Origin: Mytilus edulis
Lineage: Eukaryota > Mollusca > Bivalvia > Mytilida > Mytilidae
Reading direction: 5' to 3'
Assembly (NCBI RefSeq): GCF_963676685.1
Contig: NC_092350.1
Span: 3,771,486 to 3,835,485, forward strand
Length of the DNA: 64,000 nt
How positions within the stretch are numbered: position 1 is the stretch's first letter; the number at the start of each line of letters is the position of its first letter. Under the pieces are notes generated by a model. The model searched no databases. It was not told the origin of the DNA and worked only from the letters and a program-made list of their open reading frames with translations. The translations under genes and the position numbers were made by a program. Shown piece after piece: positions 34,557-46,150 of this stretch.

Positions 34557-34640
34557 AAATTGAGAATGGAAATGGGGAATATGTCAATCAGACAATAATC
34601 CGACTAAAGAGCAGATAACAACCAAACAGTCAAGCAAACA
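34557..34640 (-). repeat. dispersed repeat family A, reverse copy
   Basis: Contains TTGAGAATGGAAATGGGGAA followed by TATGTCAATCAGACAATAAT, the reverse of the 3' end seen at 2062-2155 and 47275-47580. Confidence 0.75.
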
Positions 34641-34679
34641 TTCTGTGTAAAAAGGAAAATGACATTTTACAAATTATAA

Positions 34680-34780
34680 CCATCCGCAGCACCTTTCTAA
34701 GTTTACTTATTCAGAAACATTCATTGCAAAATATTTGAAACAAACGGATAAATGAGAGAATAACACTTTACGAACTTTGT
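34680..34780 (+). repeat. diverged family E copy
   Basis: CCATCCGCAGCACCTTTCTA, ATTCAGAAACATTCATTGCA and AATATTTGAAA follow the same order as 30715-30860, with many differences. Confidence 0.45.
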
Positions 34781-35031
34781 GATAATAAGGGGCATACATA
34801 TACATATTTGTTTTTTAAAGAACAAAAATACAAAAGACTCATGTTTACAATCAATCTAAATTAAAATGTTGACCGTGTTTAAATACATCTGTAACTTAGA
34901 TAACGTATAGTGTGTTACTATTTACTTTACCAATCAAATTATACTGTACATAGTACTGCAGATAATGTAATCTGTTTTAATAACCGAATATACCTACATG
35001 CATTTCAATTGTTAAACAGTGAGAACACATC

Positions 35032-37137
35032 ATGATTTCAATAATATTTGTGGTTTTTGGATTCAGTATTGTGTCTTCCGATGGATTTTTATTGGACGGT
35101 AGTACAAAGTCCCCGCAAGCAGAGATTGGTATCTCTGACAGTCATTTCACTACCCTTATGAAGTTGTTTTTGGAAGAGCGGGAATCTCGTGAGAAACTAC
35201 AAAATTTTGTACTACGACTGCAGCAGGAACTGACCAGTAAGGTAGATAGTGTAGGTAACTGTAATTGCAAAGGCGCTGATATAACCGACGAATTAAAAAA
35301 CAATACGAAGCGATTGCAAAATGAACTAGACTTGCTTCAAAAGGACTTCAATGCTTTACAATTACACTGTGTAAAACTCGATAAACGTCTATCAACCACA
35401 GAGAATACCACAGGACGTCTACAACATGACATAGATGGCTTAAAGCAGCTGAAAAGTGTGACCGATTTGCAGGCTGTTTCTAATTTAGAAAATAGGACCA
35501 ATCATATAGAGGTTAAAGTGCAAAACACAGAACAATCCATACAAACAATAGTGTCCAGTGCCAACGCCAGGTCGCAAGATATAATTGGTCTCTTAAATAA
35601 GATTAAGGCAACCGATAATATGACATTGCATTTGGAAAATGAAATTAAAAAATCAAATGGCAGGCTTAATACTGCCGTTAGCGATATCAATAGTAGAAAG
35701 CAAGATGTCATAGCTTTAGTGAACAAAACTGAAGCTACAAATCATCAATTAAAATTATTGGAAGTGTTTATGAAAAATGAAACGCATAACCTCGAGAGTA
35801 ATATCAATAATACAATAAGCCAAAGTATTACAGCCGTTAAAAAGGGAATGATGAATAACGTACAGCACTTACAGTTTGGTTTGAATGACACATTGTCAAA
35901 ATTAGACAGAATGTCAAATAGAGGTAAGCTATTATTAAGGGACGTTATATCAAATTCCTGAAAAGCATTTTGCAATTTGCTCAGACATTTAGTATGACAA
36001 GTCTAATAATTTGTTTTGTCCAATTTGAATGTCAACTAAAACATTCTTTTATAAAATAGTTGGAAATTGAAATAACATCTATAAGTGTAGATTGTGAAGC
36101 TCACTTATCAAGTCAGCAAATGTAATTGTTTTGATTTTAAGCATTTAGTCAAATAAACATTAACTTTTGTATATGTTGGACTCGAATCGACGTCCGACCT
36201 CTTATCCACGTCCATTCCTCACATTAGCATCAGATATGATGTCATGATCATGTAAGTTTCTAAAACGACGCTCGATTGTGTATCCAATTTCCGGTTTGTA
36301 AATCGACGTTCAACTTTTGAATGAAACCTTATCACGGTTTAAAAAAAATATATATACTTTTAAATTAAAGCAAACGTGTTTTCACAACTGATTATTAAGG
36401 CAGTTTAAACTGGTTATGCTTTCAGTTTTTAAAATGATTATTTTTTTTTTAATTTTGTATAAGAACTGATGTGATGTCCGAAGTTAGGGACCTCCTCAGT
36501 GGTTGTTATATGTCATGTCATATACCAGACACCTTTTAAGCCTCGGAAAGATTCAGATCTTTGTATTGTATAGACACCTGTTTATTGCTAAGGCTACATG
36601 TGCTGTCCTCAATATTGTTTGGATGTTTTTTTGTTGTAAGGTTTTCTTATTCACTTATATCCAACATCTCCTCTTATATCTTTTATCGAACATCCTATAA
36701 TGTGTATAAGTCTTAGCCTATGTTTTACTTTACAAAATAACATTTTTTTTTCAGTTGTCTTATCTGCCCGGCTGACATTTGGTGGAACAGTAGCAGCTTC
36801 AGCAGTTATTCCATTTAAACGAGTGCATACTTCACATGGAATTAACGACATAACGTCAATCAGAAATGAAGGGAAATTCACATGTGAGAAACCAGGATTA
36901 TATCTTATATCTGTGTTTGTGGCTACGAATGCAAATGATGCTGGATATTATAATGTTTACAAGAATAGTCAAGTAGTAGCTATAGCATACAGACATCAAC
37001 AATCATATGTTATAACATTTACCGCCATTGTAACAGAACGACTACAGACCAATGATACTGTGTTTGTAAGAAATGGCCCAGAGATGTATGTATATGCTCC
37101 GTACGAGTCAACATTTTCAATAATACAAATTGGATAA
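35032..37137 (+). CDS. secreted coiled-coil C1q-domain protein (two exons, about 424 aa)
   Basis: Exon 1 is 35032-35923, and the intron 35924-36754 has GTAAGC at its start and TTTTTTTTCAG at its end. Exon 2 is 36755-37137. The phase-1 join keeps the frame open. Residues 1-18 are a signal peptide (MISIIFVVFGFS...). Residues 60-295 are coiled coil with an internal repeat (ARSQDIIGLLNKIKATDN and SRKQDVIALVNKTEATNH) and several N-glycosylation sequons. The C1q domain, from about residue 303 (LTFGGTVAASAVIPF), has the signature GKFTCEKPGLYLISV and ends FSIIQIG. Bivalve C1q-domain proteins act as soluble lectin-like recognition and agglutination factors (family knowledge). There is no collagen stretch, so the coiled coil probably drives trimer assembly. 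If the intron is retained, translation stops 12 codons on, giving a 309-residue coiled coil without C1q. Confidence 0.92.
35924..36754 (+). other. phase-1 intron of the C1q-domain gene
   Basis: GT-AG boundaries with a good donor (GAG|GTAAGC) and a long pyrimidine tract before CAG. The donor interrupts a Gly codon. Splicing changes it to Val and joins coiled coil to C1q domain in frame. Confidence 0.85.
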
Positions 37138-38261
37138 ACAACAAATTTTGTTTTCACAATGACTCTGTTAAGATCATACATTGGTTAATTTGTCAGAATA
37201 TTGAAAATGGACCTATTCAATTGAATTAGTTTACTTGTGATAATGGTAGAAATCGTAATAACCGCACAAAACACTGGTGCAATGCAGACATGATATGTTT
37301 TGAAATTCTTATGTATCCGACTAGTTTTGCCAGTATCACTTCTTTGGGGTTTGAAGTAAGTAAGGCAATTACAAAAAAGACCCTACTTCAAACATAAGTA
37401 TTGCAATTAGTTTTGCCAAAAGTATAGATCCCCTTTGTGCAAAAAAAAAACCAACAAAGCATGTCTGTAGATTCACATTAGTAACCCTGCTCCAAAGTTC
37501 CCAGGATTTCCATGGCAGGATCCATCGTTAAACGATATTGCATGCTCTTCTTTAAGTCTTATATTTGATCCTCTGTGATCTCCTCACGCAGTTGATAATG
37601 TTTTATTATAATATTATCTAGGTATCAAAAAGCGTATGCACCTTACATTAGATTCGTTTATCAAAATGAAACGAACTTTAATTTATAATAACAAAGAGCC
37701 TGATCAAAAATTTCGCCTTATAATCATTATATTCCATCAAAAATGATCTGTTACTTATTGTATCTGAAAATTAAATCGAAAATTGAAACTGAACTATAAA
37801 AACATCATTGAGCCATTAAGGTAAATTGAAATCTGTAAGATAAAACTGTGCACCCCACAACTAATCTAAATATTGAACTAGGAAGATGAATGAAATGGTT
37901 TAAAAATCCAGCGCACGATTTCATTGGTATTTCAACAAATCTGTATTTGTAAAATTAACAGCCGTTAACGACACAGCATTCCAGATCACATGATAACCAA
38001 TTGTAACAAATATGAAACCTCATAATGTGTATATGTGTTACCATGGATAAATGAAAAGGAAAAATATTCCGAAATTGACCAATACTAGAAGCCACATGTC
38101 TTTAGATATCATAAGAGACAAACACATTTTACGGATGGATAATCAAATTTCATGAACCTATTAGATTGATTCTAGTCAAGATAAACACAAAACCTAAACC
38201 TGAAAGTTGCGAGACAGGGTACATTGACATGTAAGTTGTCTCTTGTTACGCATCTATCAGA
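37138..38261. other. unassigned DNA 3' of the C1q gene
   Basis: No AATAAA was noted near the C1q stop. No gene or repeat recognised. Confidence 0.4.
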
Positions 38262-38370
38262 GCCATGCCAATCCACAACCAGATAAAGAGAGGCGAAAAT
38301 AAACAGACAACGCCATGACAAAAAAGAAAAAGACAAGTGGACAAGCAATAGTACAAAAAGACAATATAGA
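38262..38370 (-). repeat. retroelement tail fragment, reverse copy
   Basis: AAATAAACAGACAACGCCAT and GAAAAAGACAAGTGGACAAG are the reverse of the tail seen at 9960-10010 and 28770-28830. Confidence 0.65.
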
Positions 38371-38735
38371 AAACAAAAGACAAAATTTCACAACAATGAA
38401 AAGGAAATAATCACAACAGATCAGAAGAAGGTTGTTGTGTTTTAAAATCTGATAAGCCACGAAAACGTGTACCTATAGTATTAAAGTTGAGACAAAGACA
38501 GACCGAATCGGACAATAGATTAATTATGGTCACTTTTGAACTGTTGTATTGTTGAGTTTAGTTTCTCTTCCTCATATCCTAATTCAAATCAGACAAAAGT
38601 GTTTTATTATGCGTACACAATTGTTTTTGTTTAAATATGTAACATGAAACGTATTTATGTAGGATTATATACAACACATACTTTAGTTGACTAACTTAAA
38701 ATCAAAAACTATATTTCAAATATTGATATCACAAA
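38371..38735. other. 5' flank of transposon-split TLR
   Basis: AT-rich, no clear promoter element or repeat. Confidence 0.35.
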
Positions 38736-40226
38736 ATGGATTGGATTAGATTATACTTTATTCAGTATTTTGTGTTATAATTTTCTGTAATGAATGTGTA
38801 CATGCATTAGACTGCGATATCAGATATGATATTAGAGAAAAAGAGAGGGGAGTAAAAATAGCCGATTGTAAAAACAGAGGACTTACTGTTATACCTCAAC
38901 ATTTACCGGGAGATATCAATGTACTAGATATAAGTTTAAATCGGTTAAAAATAATTGGGAACAATTCTTTCGTTAATTATAGAGATCTACAAGAACTTTA
39001 CTTGAGTCAAAATCAACTTCGTTATTTATCTGATCAATCATTTCAAGGATTATATAAACTAACAATACTTGACATGTCTGAAAATATCCTTAATCTATCT
39101 AAAGTGTATTCAGCAGAACTATTTCATCCAATTAAAAACTTAACGAAATTGGATATCAGAAGAAATATGCCTCAACCAATAGATTTTGTTACGGATTATG
39201 ATTATCCCGATCAAGCATTCGGTATTTTGATGGAGTTGTCTTTCTTAGCTATCGATATGATGCCTTTGCCACACTTTGGAAGTAGATTCGGTCACATGAC
39301 CACTCTTAAAGAATTACACTTTGAATCATGTTATTTAATACGTTTGTCAAATAAAACCTTTCAAAGTTTTCCATCCTCTGTAGAACAGCTGACTATCAGA
39401 AATTGTCGGTTACACTTTGTTGTCACAGAATATAACGCATTGCTGCCGTTTCCAAATCTTCACGTGATAGATTTTTCTGGAACGTTCATGCATTTGAAGT
39501 ATGCATTGCAGCTGTTACACCCATACCGTAATGCCAATATATCGACAATAAACTTTGGTCATGTAAGTGATTTAAGTATTGATAGCAAAGTTCTCCCGTA
39601 TGTTCTGACAATAACATCAGACATAGTGAAGTACCTGAAAACAATATGCGTAGAAAATCTAGATTTATCAGAAAATGGAATTGTAGATAACGAGCCTGGA
39701 TCTTTGTTCTCCTTTGATCACCCTGAATGTTTACAACATCTATCTTTTAAAGGAAACAGGTTTTTGCTTCTAACTGAGAAAAATCGGAATGATCTTAATC
39801 TGTTTTTCCATGGAACGGTTAGATTGAAATCATTGGACTATTCATATAATACTGTCAACTATGTTATACAAAATGCAGTTACTTCCTATTCTGAATATAA
39901 TTGCTCATTTCACAGTTGCGTGGCTTTACCGACGTCACTCGAGAAAATAGATATCAGTTACACAATAGCAAATAGTGGCCCCAAAATATTTTTAGTAGTT
40001 CCTAAAAACAACAGTTTTACATACCTAGATGCATCTTATACAAAAGTAACTACGTTCATACTTTTTCGTGAATTTCGACTGGAAACGTTTAGCTGTACTG
40101 GTGGAGGTTATGAATATAGTTATAATCTAATGAAATATTTTCCTAATAACACCCTGAAAACGATTGTATGGAAAAACGGCAACATAGGTGGCGGAATACG
40201 ACTACACGGAAATCGCTTATTTATAT
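38736..40226 (+). pseudogene. Toll-like receptor pseudogene, 5' half (ectodomain)
   Basis: A TLR very close to the gene at 58576. It encodes the signal peptide, LRRNT and LRRs up to the codons ending LHGNRLF, where a transposon interrupts it. The start is also broken. After the ATG at 38736 the sequence GATTA occurs twice in tandem (GGATTAGATTATAC), where the gene at 11294-13798 has GGATTATAC. This 5-bp gain puts the ATG out of frame, and it reads to TAA after 14 codons. The proper frame is open from 38750 to the insertion (ILYSVFCVIIFCNECVHA, DCDIRYDI, KIADCKNRGL). Beyond 40226 the frame runs 6 codons into the transposon and stops at 40246. The rest of the gene lies at 53499-54514. Confidence 0.95.
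40224..40226 (+). repeat. target-site duplication TAT, left copy
   Basis: TAT directly before the terminal CACTA; the partner is at 53496-53498. Confidence 0.85.
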
Positions 40227-41123
40227 CACTAGTAACCCGAATTTAACTTGATCGGACAAAAACGTGTTAACGCTATTTAAATGAGATTGATCGTTATTTG
40301 ATAAAGATTGACAAAAATTAAAAATTATATTTAATTCATTTCAATTCATATCAATTCATTTTAACGCCAGTCAAATAGATTTCTCTGCAGTCGATCAATT
40401 GAAATCAATTTAGTGGTTAGTTGCGTCAAACTAATAGGCCACGCCCCTGTTAAGCTATTTCAAACATGCATTAATTCGTTTTAAACATGGATGAGACCCG
40501 GGCTTTTTACAGTTAAATCACTCAAGCAAAACGACCTCGATGTATCTATCGTTTGGGCAGAATCAATTTGCGCAAATTGCAGTTTTTTGTTTCAAACTTT
40601 AAATGCGTACAGTCTTAGTAAAGTCGCATGTTTCACAATTTAATCAAGCGAATGAATAATAGGGCGCCCGAATAATACACGTGACATGTTCATATATAAG
40701 GAATTAAAATAAAAACATTAAAATATATATGCACACGCGGTTTAAAAATGCAAAACTTGTGAATCTGTTGAAAATAAAATAGTTAGATATATAACATGAT
40801 TTTGATTTGCTCAAATGCACTAGATCTTTATCGCATATATACATGCGTTTCAAAAATTGCCAAGTTCTATGAAAACTCGTGGCATGTAAGTTACGTGTGG
40901 TCCTTTGCAACTATTTACAAAACTTTATGTATTCCTGTATATTTACCGTTTCTCTTTTTTCTGTTTTACTATAATAATTCTTTATTCCGTAAGAAAATAT
41001 ACAGCTCATAGGATCAAATACATACACAAATTATACAGTTTACTATATTGTACTCGTATGTAAATGTAGACACGGAAAACTACACAGAAATTATTTATTG
41101 TGTACATAATTTAAATCGATGTA
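40227..41123 (+). repeat. left inverted terminal repeat of the CACTA element
   Basis: Block 40227-40551 matches the right end at 323 of 325 bases. A 334-bp segment with no partner (40552-40885) follows. Pairing then resumes at GTAAGTTACGTGTGGTCC and continues to about 41123, interrupted by a second unpaired stretch near 40970-41038. Confidence 0.9.
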
Positions 41124-42961
41124 TTTCATATTTTCGGTATTGACTGTAAAAAGTGCTTGAGTGCAGTATGAGCGAAATACAGAATTAACTCTACCTTTTT
41201 TATATTTCTTTATTTGAGAGGTAAGCTGCTGGCCAAGTTTCACTTATTCTGTCGCAAATCATTTACTTCAATAACCAATCAATTGTATTCTGAAAGAAGT
41301 TGATTTGTTCTCTTTACGAATACATGAAATATTTCTCACTGAACGTTATGTTTGCAATCGATGATCAAATACAAATCTACAGTATTTATATGAAAGAGAC
41401 TTAATAATATATTTTTTTTATTATTATTCTACATATATTTGAAGGATCGAAATAATCAGTTCTACAAATGGATGTTATTTAAAGACTTGAAATTTTACAA
41501 TTATCAAGTGCATCCATGAAATTTTTATCGACGCACCAACCTTTTCCCTTTCATCGTGCATAGCTCATTTTCCGATTCACTTAAGGTTTCTAACGATCTT
41601 CTTACTTGTTCATTGCATTCTAAAATTAAAATCCTACACAAATTGCAAAAAATTTTATTCTCCGGCTAGACTGCGTAAAAGATAAATATTGCTTTGTTTG
41701 TGTATACACAATGTTTTGAAGGCCGATATCCAGTTTGGCTAAAAAAGAATAAATTTGCGCCACAAGTTAATTACGCGAATTCTTTTTTTTTAATTTTTTT
41801 ATCACTTTTATTATAAAAACTGCAACATTCATTTGCGCCAATTAAACACTCATTTAATTGTGCAAATATTATAGACTTGTTTTCAAATGTTTCTTCTTAG
41901 AGCACTGAGGAGGTCCTTTTCGGTATTTACATGTAGGTTCAGAATTCGCAAACTGAAAGGGCCTCCTTAGTGCACTTAGACTGACAAAAAAGTGCACTAG
42001 GGACCTGGTGGAAAGATAGAATTGACACAAAAAACATGGCATACGGAAGGAGAAGTACATAATTTCGAATTTTAGTAATTATAAAGTTATTTAACAGTTG
42101 AAGTAAGTATTATAATGTTACATGTACGTGTAAATATGTTAATAGTTTGGGCAATAGTTTCGAGGTAAATATGACACAATTAATAAAATTGAGAATGGAA
42201 ATGGGGAATGTGTCAAGTTCCATTTATTGGCGCAATTAACATTATAAAACAGAAGAGATGAGCGCTATTCAAACGTTTACAATATGACAAATTACACCTA
42301 ACCGTTTTCACAAATCAGTAATTTTTTCGTCCGGGGATATACACCTGCCAGTAATCTACCTTCAGTAACTTTACAATACCCAGCCGTGTCATTTCCGTAT
42401 ATTGTACATGTAGATATCACGTGTTATACATGTATATACACCAGAAATACCCATTCAAGTGATTTTTAATTTCAGAAGAGCTCCATATCGGGTACATCAT
42501 GTACATAAACATAAAATTACAATAATATGAAGAAAAACAAATGTTGTTTTAGTAAATGCACCTAGGTATGTATTTGTACACTTATGTTAATTCGTTATTT
42601 CATGTATCTTTTTTTTGCTTCAATTACTTTTTTGTATCTTATTGACTTATTCGTAAATCGAAAAAAAATCGACAAATCTGAAATGAATCGTAAGCATGGC
42701 ATTGAACATGTTGAATGATTTCTCTAACTCAAAACTAGTTATACATGTACATGTAGATGCCTCTGAAATTATATTTTTCTCGTTGGGTTGCTTGTCCATT
42801 AATTGACGTTTACGCTATATTCTTATGTTCGGTATTTGTGAAAACCGCTCATCTATCAATTTTACAAGAAATATAATACTTGTAAGTCATGAACATTGAA
42901 GTTTAACTTGCTATCCTTTTTTCGTATACGCACAAACATAAAATAAAATGAAACACCTTAA
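41124..42961. other. CACTA element interior, left part
   Basis: Non-coding. Contains an imperfect hairpin pair (GCACTGAGGAGGTCC at about 41899 and CCTCCTTAGTGCAC at about 41963) and a 35-bp family A piece at 42184-42218. AGTGCACTTAG/AGTGCACTAGG motifs here recur near 44628-44655. Confidence 0.5.
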
Positions 42962-43954
42962 GCTGGGGTCACACATTCACGATTTTTACTACCGTCCTCG
43001 ACAGGACCATTCCCGATTAAAATTTATCAAAAGTCTGATCAAGATCCTGTGAATCGTGGATGGAAATTCAAACTTAAATCAAAATTTGTAAAAAAAAATA
43101 ATTTGATCGCGACAACAATCAGATAGTGTTCAGGAAGCGACGATATTCAACCGTTTCTAAGCGAATTAGTACCGACAATCCCGTTCTGAATCGGCTTCTA
43201 ACCCGATTTGTATTTTTCGCCAGGTAAAATTCGACCGAGTATGTCACGACTTCGTCCCGACTCTACCGAACGTAATCCGACAGAGATCAGACAGTGACCA
43301 GACAGTGAACCGACGCTGACGGAAGATATCCGTTAGAAAACTCTCGGCATATTCGGGATGATCAGGTACTGACGGAACGTAATCCTATCACGGTCCTCTC
43401 TATCGCATTGCAAACGGCTTTGTCTGGTCTCAGGCGTATTGTATTCTGTAATTATCGGGACTCTGACGTGGGTATCATTGATTAATTTCGTATTAATAAC
43501 GGGACTGTTTCGGAACGGTTTCGGCAAAAAACGGTTCGCAATCGACAAGATCTGGATGCAATCTGGACTCAATCGGCAGAAAAACAAATATGAAAAATTA
43601 CTCCAGATCATTCCCGTTCCACAAGACACCGTCCAGAATACACAAGACATTGTTCGGAATTCGATCCGATACAGCAGAATCTGTCACGACATAGCCACGA
43701 TTGTAATCCGACTAGACAAAATCGGCTGAGTTGTCCCGAATGTTACGGGACGCACCTAACTGTCGGGGTGCTTTGCCGAACTATTCGGACCCTTCCGACC
43801 CGTAAGAATCTGTTACGAACTAACACGACTGTGTTCAGACAATGATAGGACATTCCAGATAATTGAGGATACTAATCCGACTTTTTCACTTTTCGTGTCG
43901 TATTGCTGTCTGATCTCAAACGGGAGCAATAATCGGCAATGTGTGAACCCCGCA
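42962..43954. mobile_element. nested inverted-repeat element with TTAA duplication
   Basis: The left end GCTGGGGTCACACATTCACG and the right end, in reverse complement TGCGGGGTTCACACATTGCC, pair imperfectly over roughly 35 bases. TTAA flanks both sides (42958-42961 and 43955-43958). The interior is rich in CGGA/TCCG motifs and noticeably richer in GC than its surroundings. TTAA duplications fit piggyBac- or Kolobok-type elements. The 96- and 105-residue frames inside overlap on opposite strands and have no recognised similarity. Confidence 0.75.
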
Positions 43955-44458
43955 TTAAAGCGGTTTAAATTATGCAGTGCATTTTGAAAATATAGTTTTA
44001 AAAAACCGGTTATTTTTGTTTCATACTTATTCTATCCCTTTTTTTAAAAATTAGGACACGTGTCACTGGTTAATATAGAATACAATTAACGGTACGAATT
44101 TTCTTGTACCAGATGCGCATTTCGAAAATACATGTCTCTTCAGTGATTAGAATTTGAGCTGTTTTATAAGTATATATGATGGTGCCTCGTTTTAAGGGAT
44201 TGGAATTCTTTAAAATAAATTTATCTATTCATCCATAATTATTTTTTTGTTAAAATACACTATAATTTCACTTTTTTTTAAATGACAACCTGTAATTACC
44301 GGAAGATTTGCAGATATTGACCCCCGTGCGTTTGGATTAGCATTAAAATGTTCCTGTATTTTTATAAGAAGTACGTTATAACACAATTTGCACTTGTACA
44401 CGTATATATATGCATCTATAAGTCCAAGCATGTGCATACAATAATGCATGTATGTATA

Positions 44459-44580
44459 CGCATGAGTTTCTCGCTACATTGAAGACCCGTAATATAGGCC
44501 GTCCTCTTTTGTCTGCTCTATAGTCGGGTTTTTGTCTCTTTTACACATTCCCCATTTCCATTCTTAATTTTGTAATATAC
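44459..44580 (+). repeat. dispersed repeat family A (inside CACTA)
   Basis: GAGTTTCTCGCTACATTGAA, TCTGCTCTATAGTCGGG and ACACATTCCCCATTTCCATT match the copy at 47275-47580. Confidence 0.8.
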
Positions 44581-45104
44581 GACGGTATATTGGGGAGCGT
44601 CTAAACACCACCTAGGCCGCTTTGGTGCACTAAGCTCAAGAAAGTGCACTAAGCCTATGATGGGATGGTGCTATGAATGTAAAAAAGATACCATCGGACG
44701 CTGTTTTTCATGAAGATAATGTATCTGATTTTTTAGTCATTAGAAATTGTAGTTAAGCCGTAATTTTGATTTTTTCTGTCATCAAAGGTTTTGTCCGACG
44801 ACACGTGCCAGTAATTAACAAGGTAATAAAAACACTGATCCATGCAGAAATAAAGAAACATAACAAATACACGGCTTCCACCTTTTTGTTTGCCGTGTTA
44901 TATAATTGTTTGTTTTTGTAGGATTTAAAACAAAACTTTGTATTTCTTTCTTTTTTGTGTGTATTTTTTTTATAGGTTAATTATTTTGACTTTATGATAC
45001 TTTTTTTGGGGTTTTTAGTCAAACTTCATTGTAATTCGAAGTTGATGATTTTTGTAAAACGATTGTTTTAGGTGGTGTTTGTTTCGTTGTATTTGTATAA
45101 TTGT

Positions 45105-45425
45105 AAGAAAGATTGGTTTGTCCTATAATAGAATACGGAGCAAGTATATGGGGTCAAAAAACATATTCCTGTATTAACTCTATACATAATAGGGCTTGTA
45201 GATTTTTTTTCTCGGAGTACGAAAATATGCACCAAATGCTGCAGTTACGAGAGACTTAGGAATACCACCTATTTTTGATATAAACAGTGGAAAAGTATTA
45301 TTCGTTTGTGGTGTAGATTGACTAACATGAGCTCAAATCGGTTAAATGCAAAAGTTCACAAGTGGGCTGATAGTGTGAGTATTAAGCATAAGTGTGTTAA
45401 AAACTGGATTTTATTAGAAAAAAAA
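45105..45425 (+). mobile_element. LINE fragment (inside CACTA), degenerate
   Basis: Translates, with breaks, to PIIEYGASIWGQ, INSIHNRACRFF, KYAPNAAVTRDLGIPP and RLNAKVHKWADS. This is the region just after the RT domain in LINE polyproteins. Stop codons are present. Confidence 0.7.
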
Positions 45426-45689
45426 CCTTCTAGCTAAATTCAAGTCATTTATCGTGTCCTGAAAATATGGACACTAACTTTGTAATTTTTTTTATGTCAA
45501 AATTGTTCCTGTAACAAATACCATGTACATGTACATATATGAGGCTATGAAAGTAAATAAATGGAGTTTACAGAAATAAAGATGATAATGGGATAAGCAC
45601 TTTTAATTACAGAATAAAGAGATGAAAATATAAAGAATAGATTAAATGATTCATTGTTGCTTAACGACCAGTTACAAATATTACATTCT

Positions 45690-46150
45690 ACCCCTCCATG
45701 TTTTTGTCCATCGATGAGTTAAGCCTATTTAAACTGATTCTTATAGTTCGTTTTAATGTTGTACATGTACTTTTATACTACTGACCGAGACTAGGGAGAG
45801 GATAGGGAGCCCGCTAACATGTTTAACCAGCCACATCATTTATGTATGTGCCTGTCCCAAGTCATGAGCCTGCAATTCAGTAGTTGTCGTTTGTTTATGT
45901 GTTACATATTTATTTTTCGTTCATTTTTTTTTGTTATATAAATAAGGCGGTTAGTTTTCTTGTTTGAATTGTTTTACATTGTCATATCGGGGCCTTTTAT
46001 AGTTGACCATGCGGATTTGGCATTGCTCATTGTTGAAGGCCGTACGGTGACCTATATTTGTTAGTGTCTCTGTCATTTTGGTCTCTTGTGGACTGTTGTC
46101 TAATTGGAAATCATACCACACCACATCTTCTTTTTCATATTCCTGTGCTT
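45690..46150 (+). repeat. dispersed repeat family D, near full-length (inside CACTA)
   Basis: Begins near GATGAGTTAAGCCTATTTAA, passes CATGTTTAACCAGCCACATC and TTGTTTATGTGTTACATATT, and ends CCACACCACATCTTCTTTTT. The 3' part matches 21265-21435. From memory this is a well-known mussel repeat. Confidence 0.8.

Noticed and set aside
43333-43729. Overlapping 105- and 96-residue frames on opposite strands
   Set aside because: They lie inside the TTAA-flanked element, overlap each other, and show no recognised domain.
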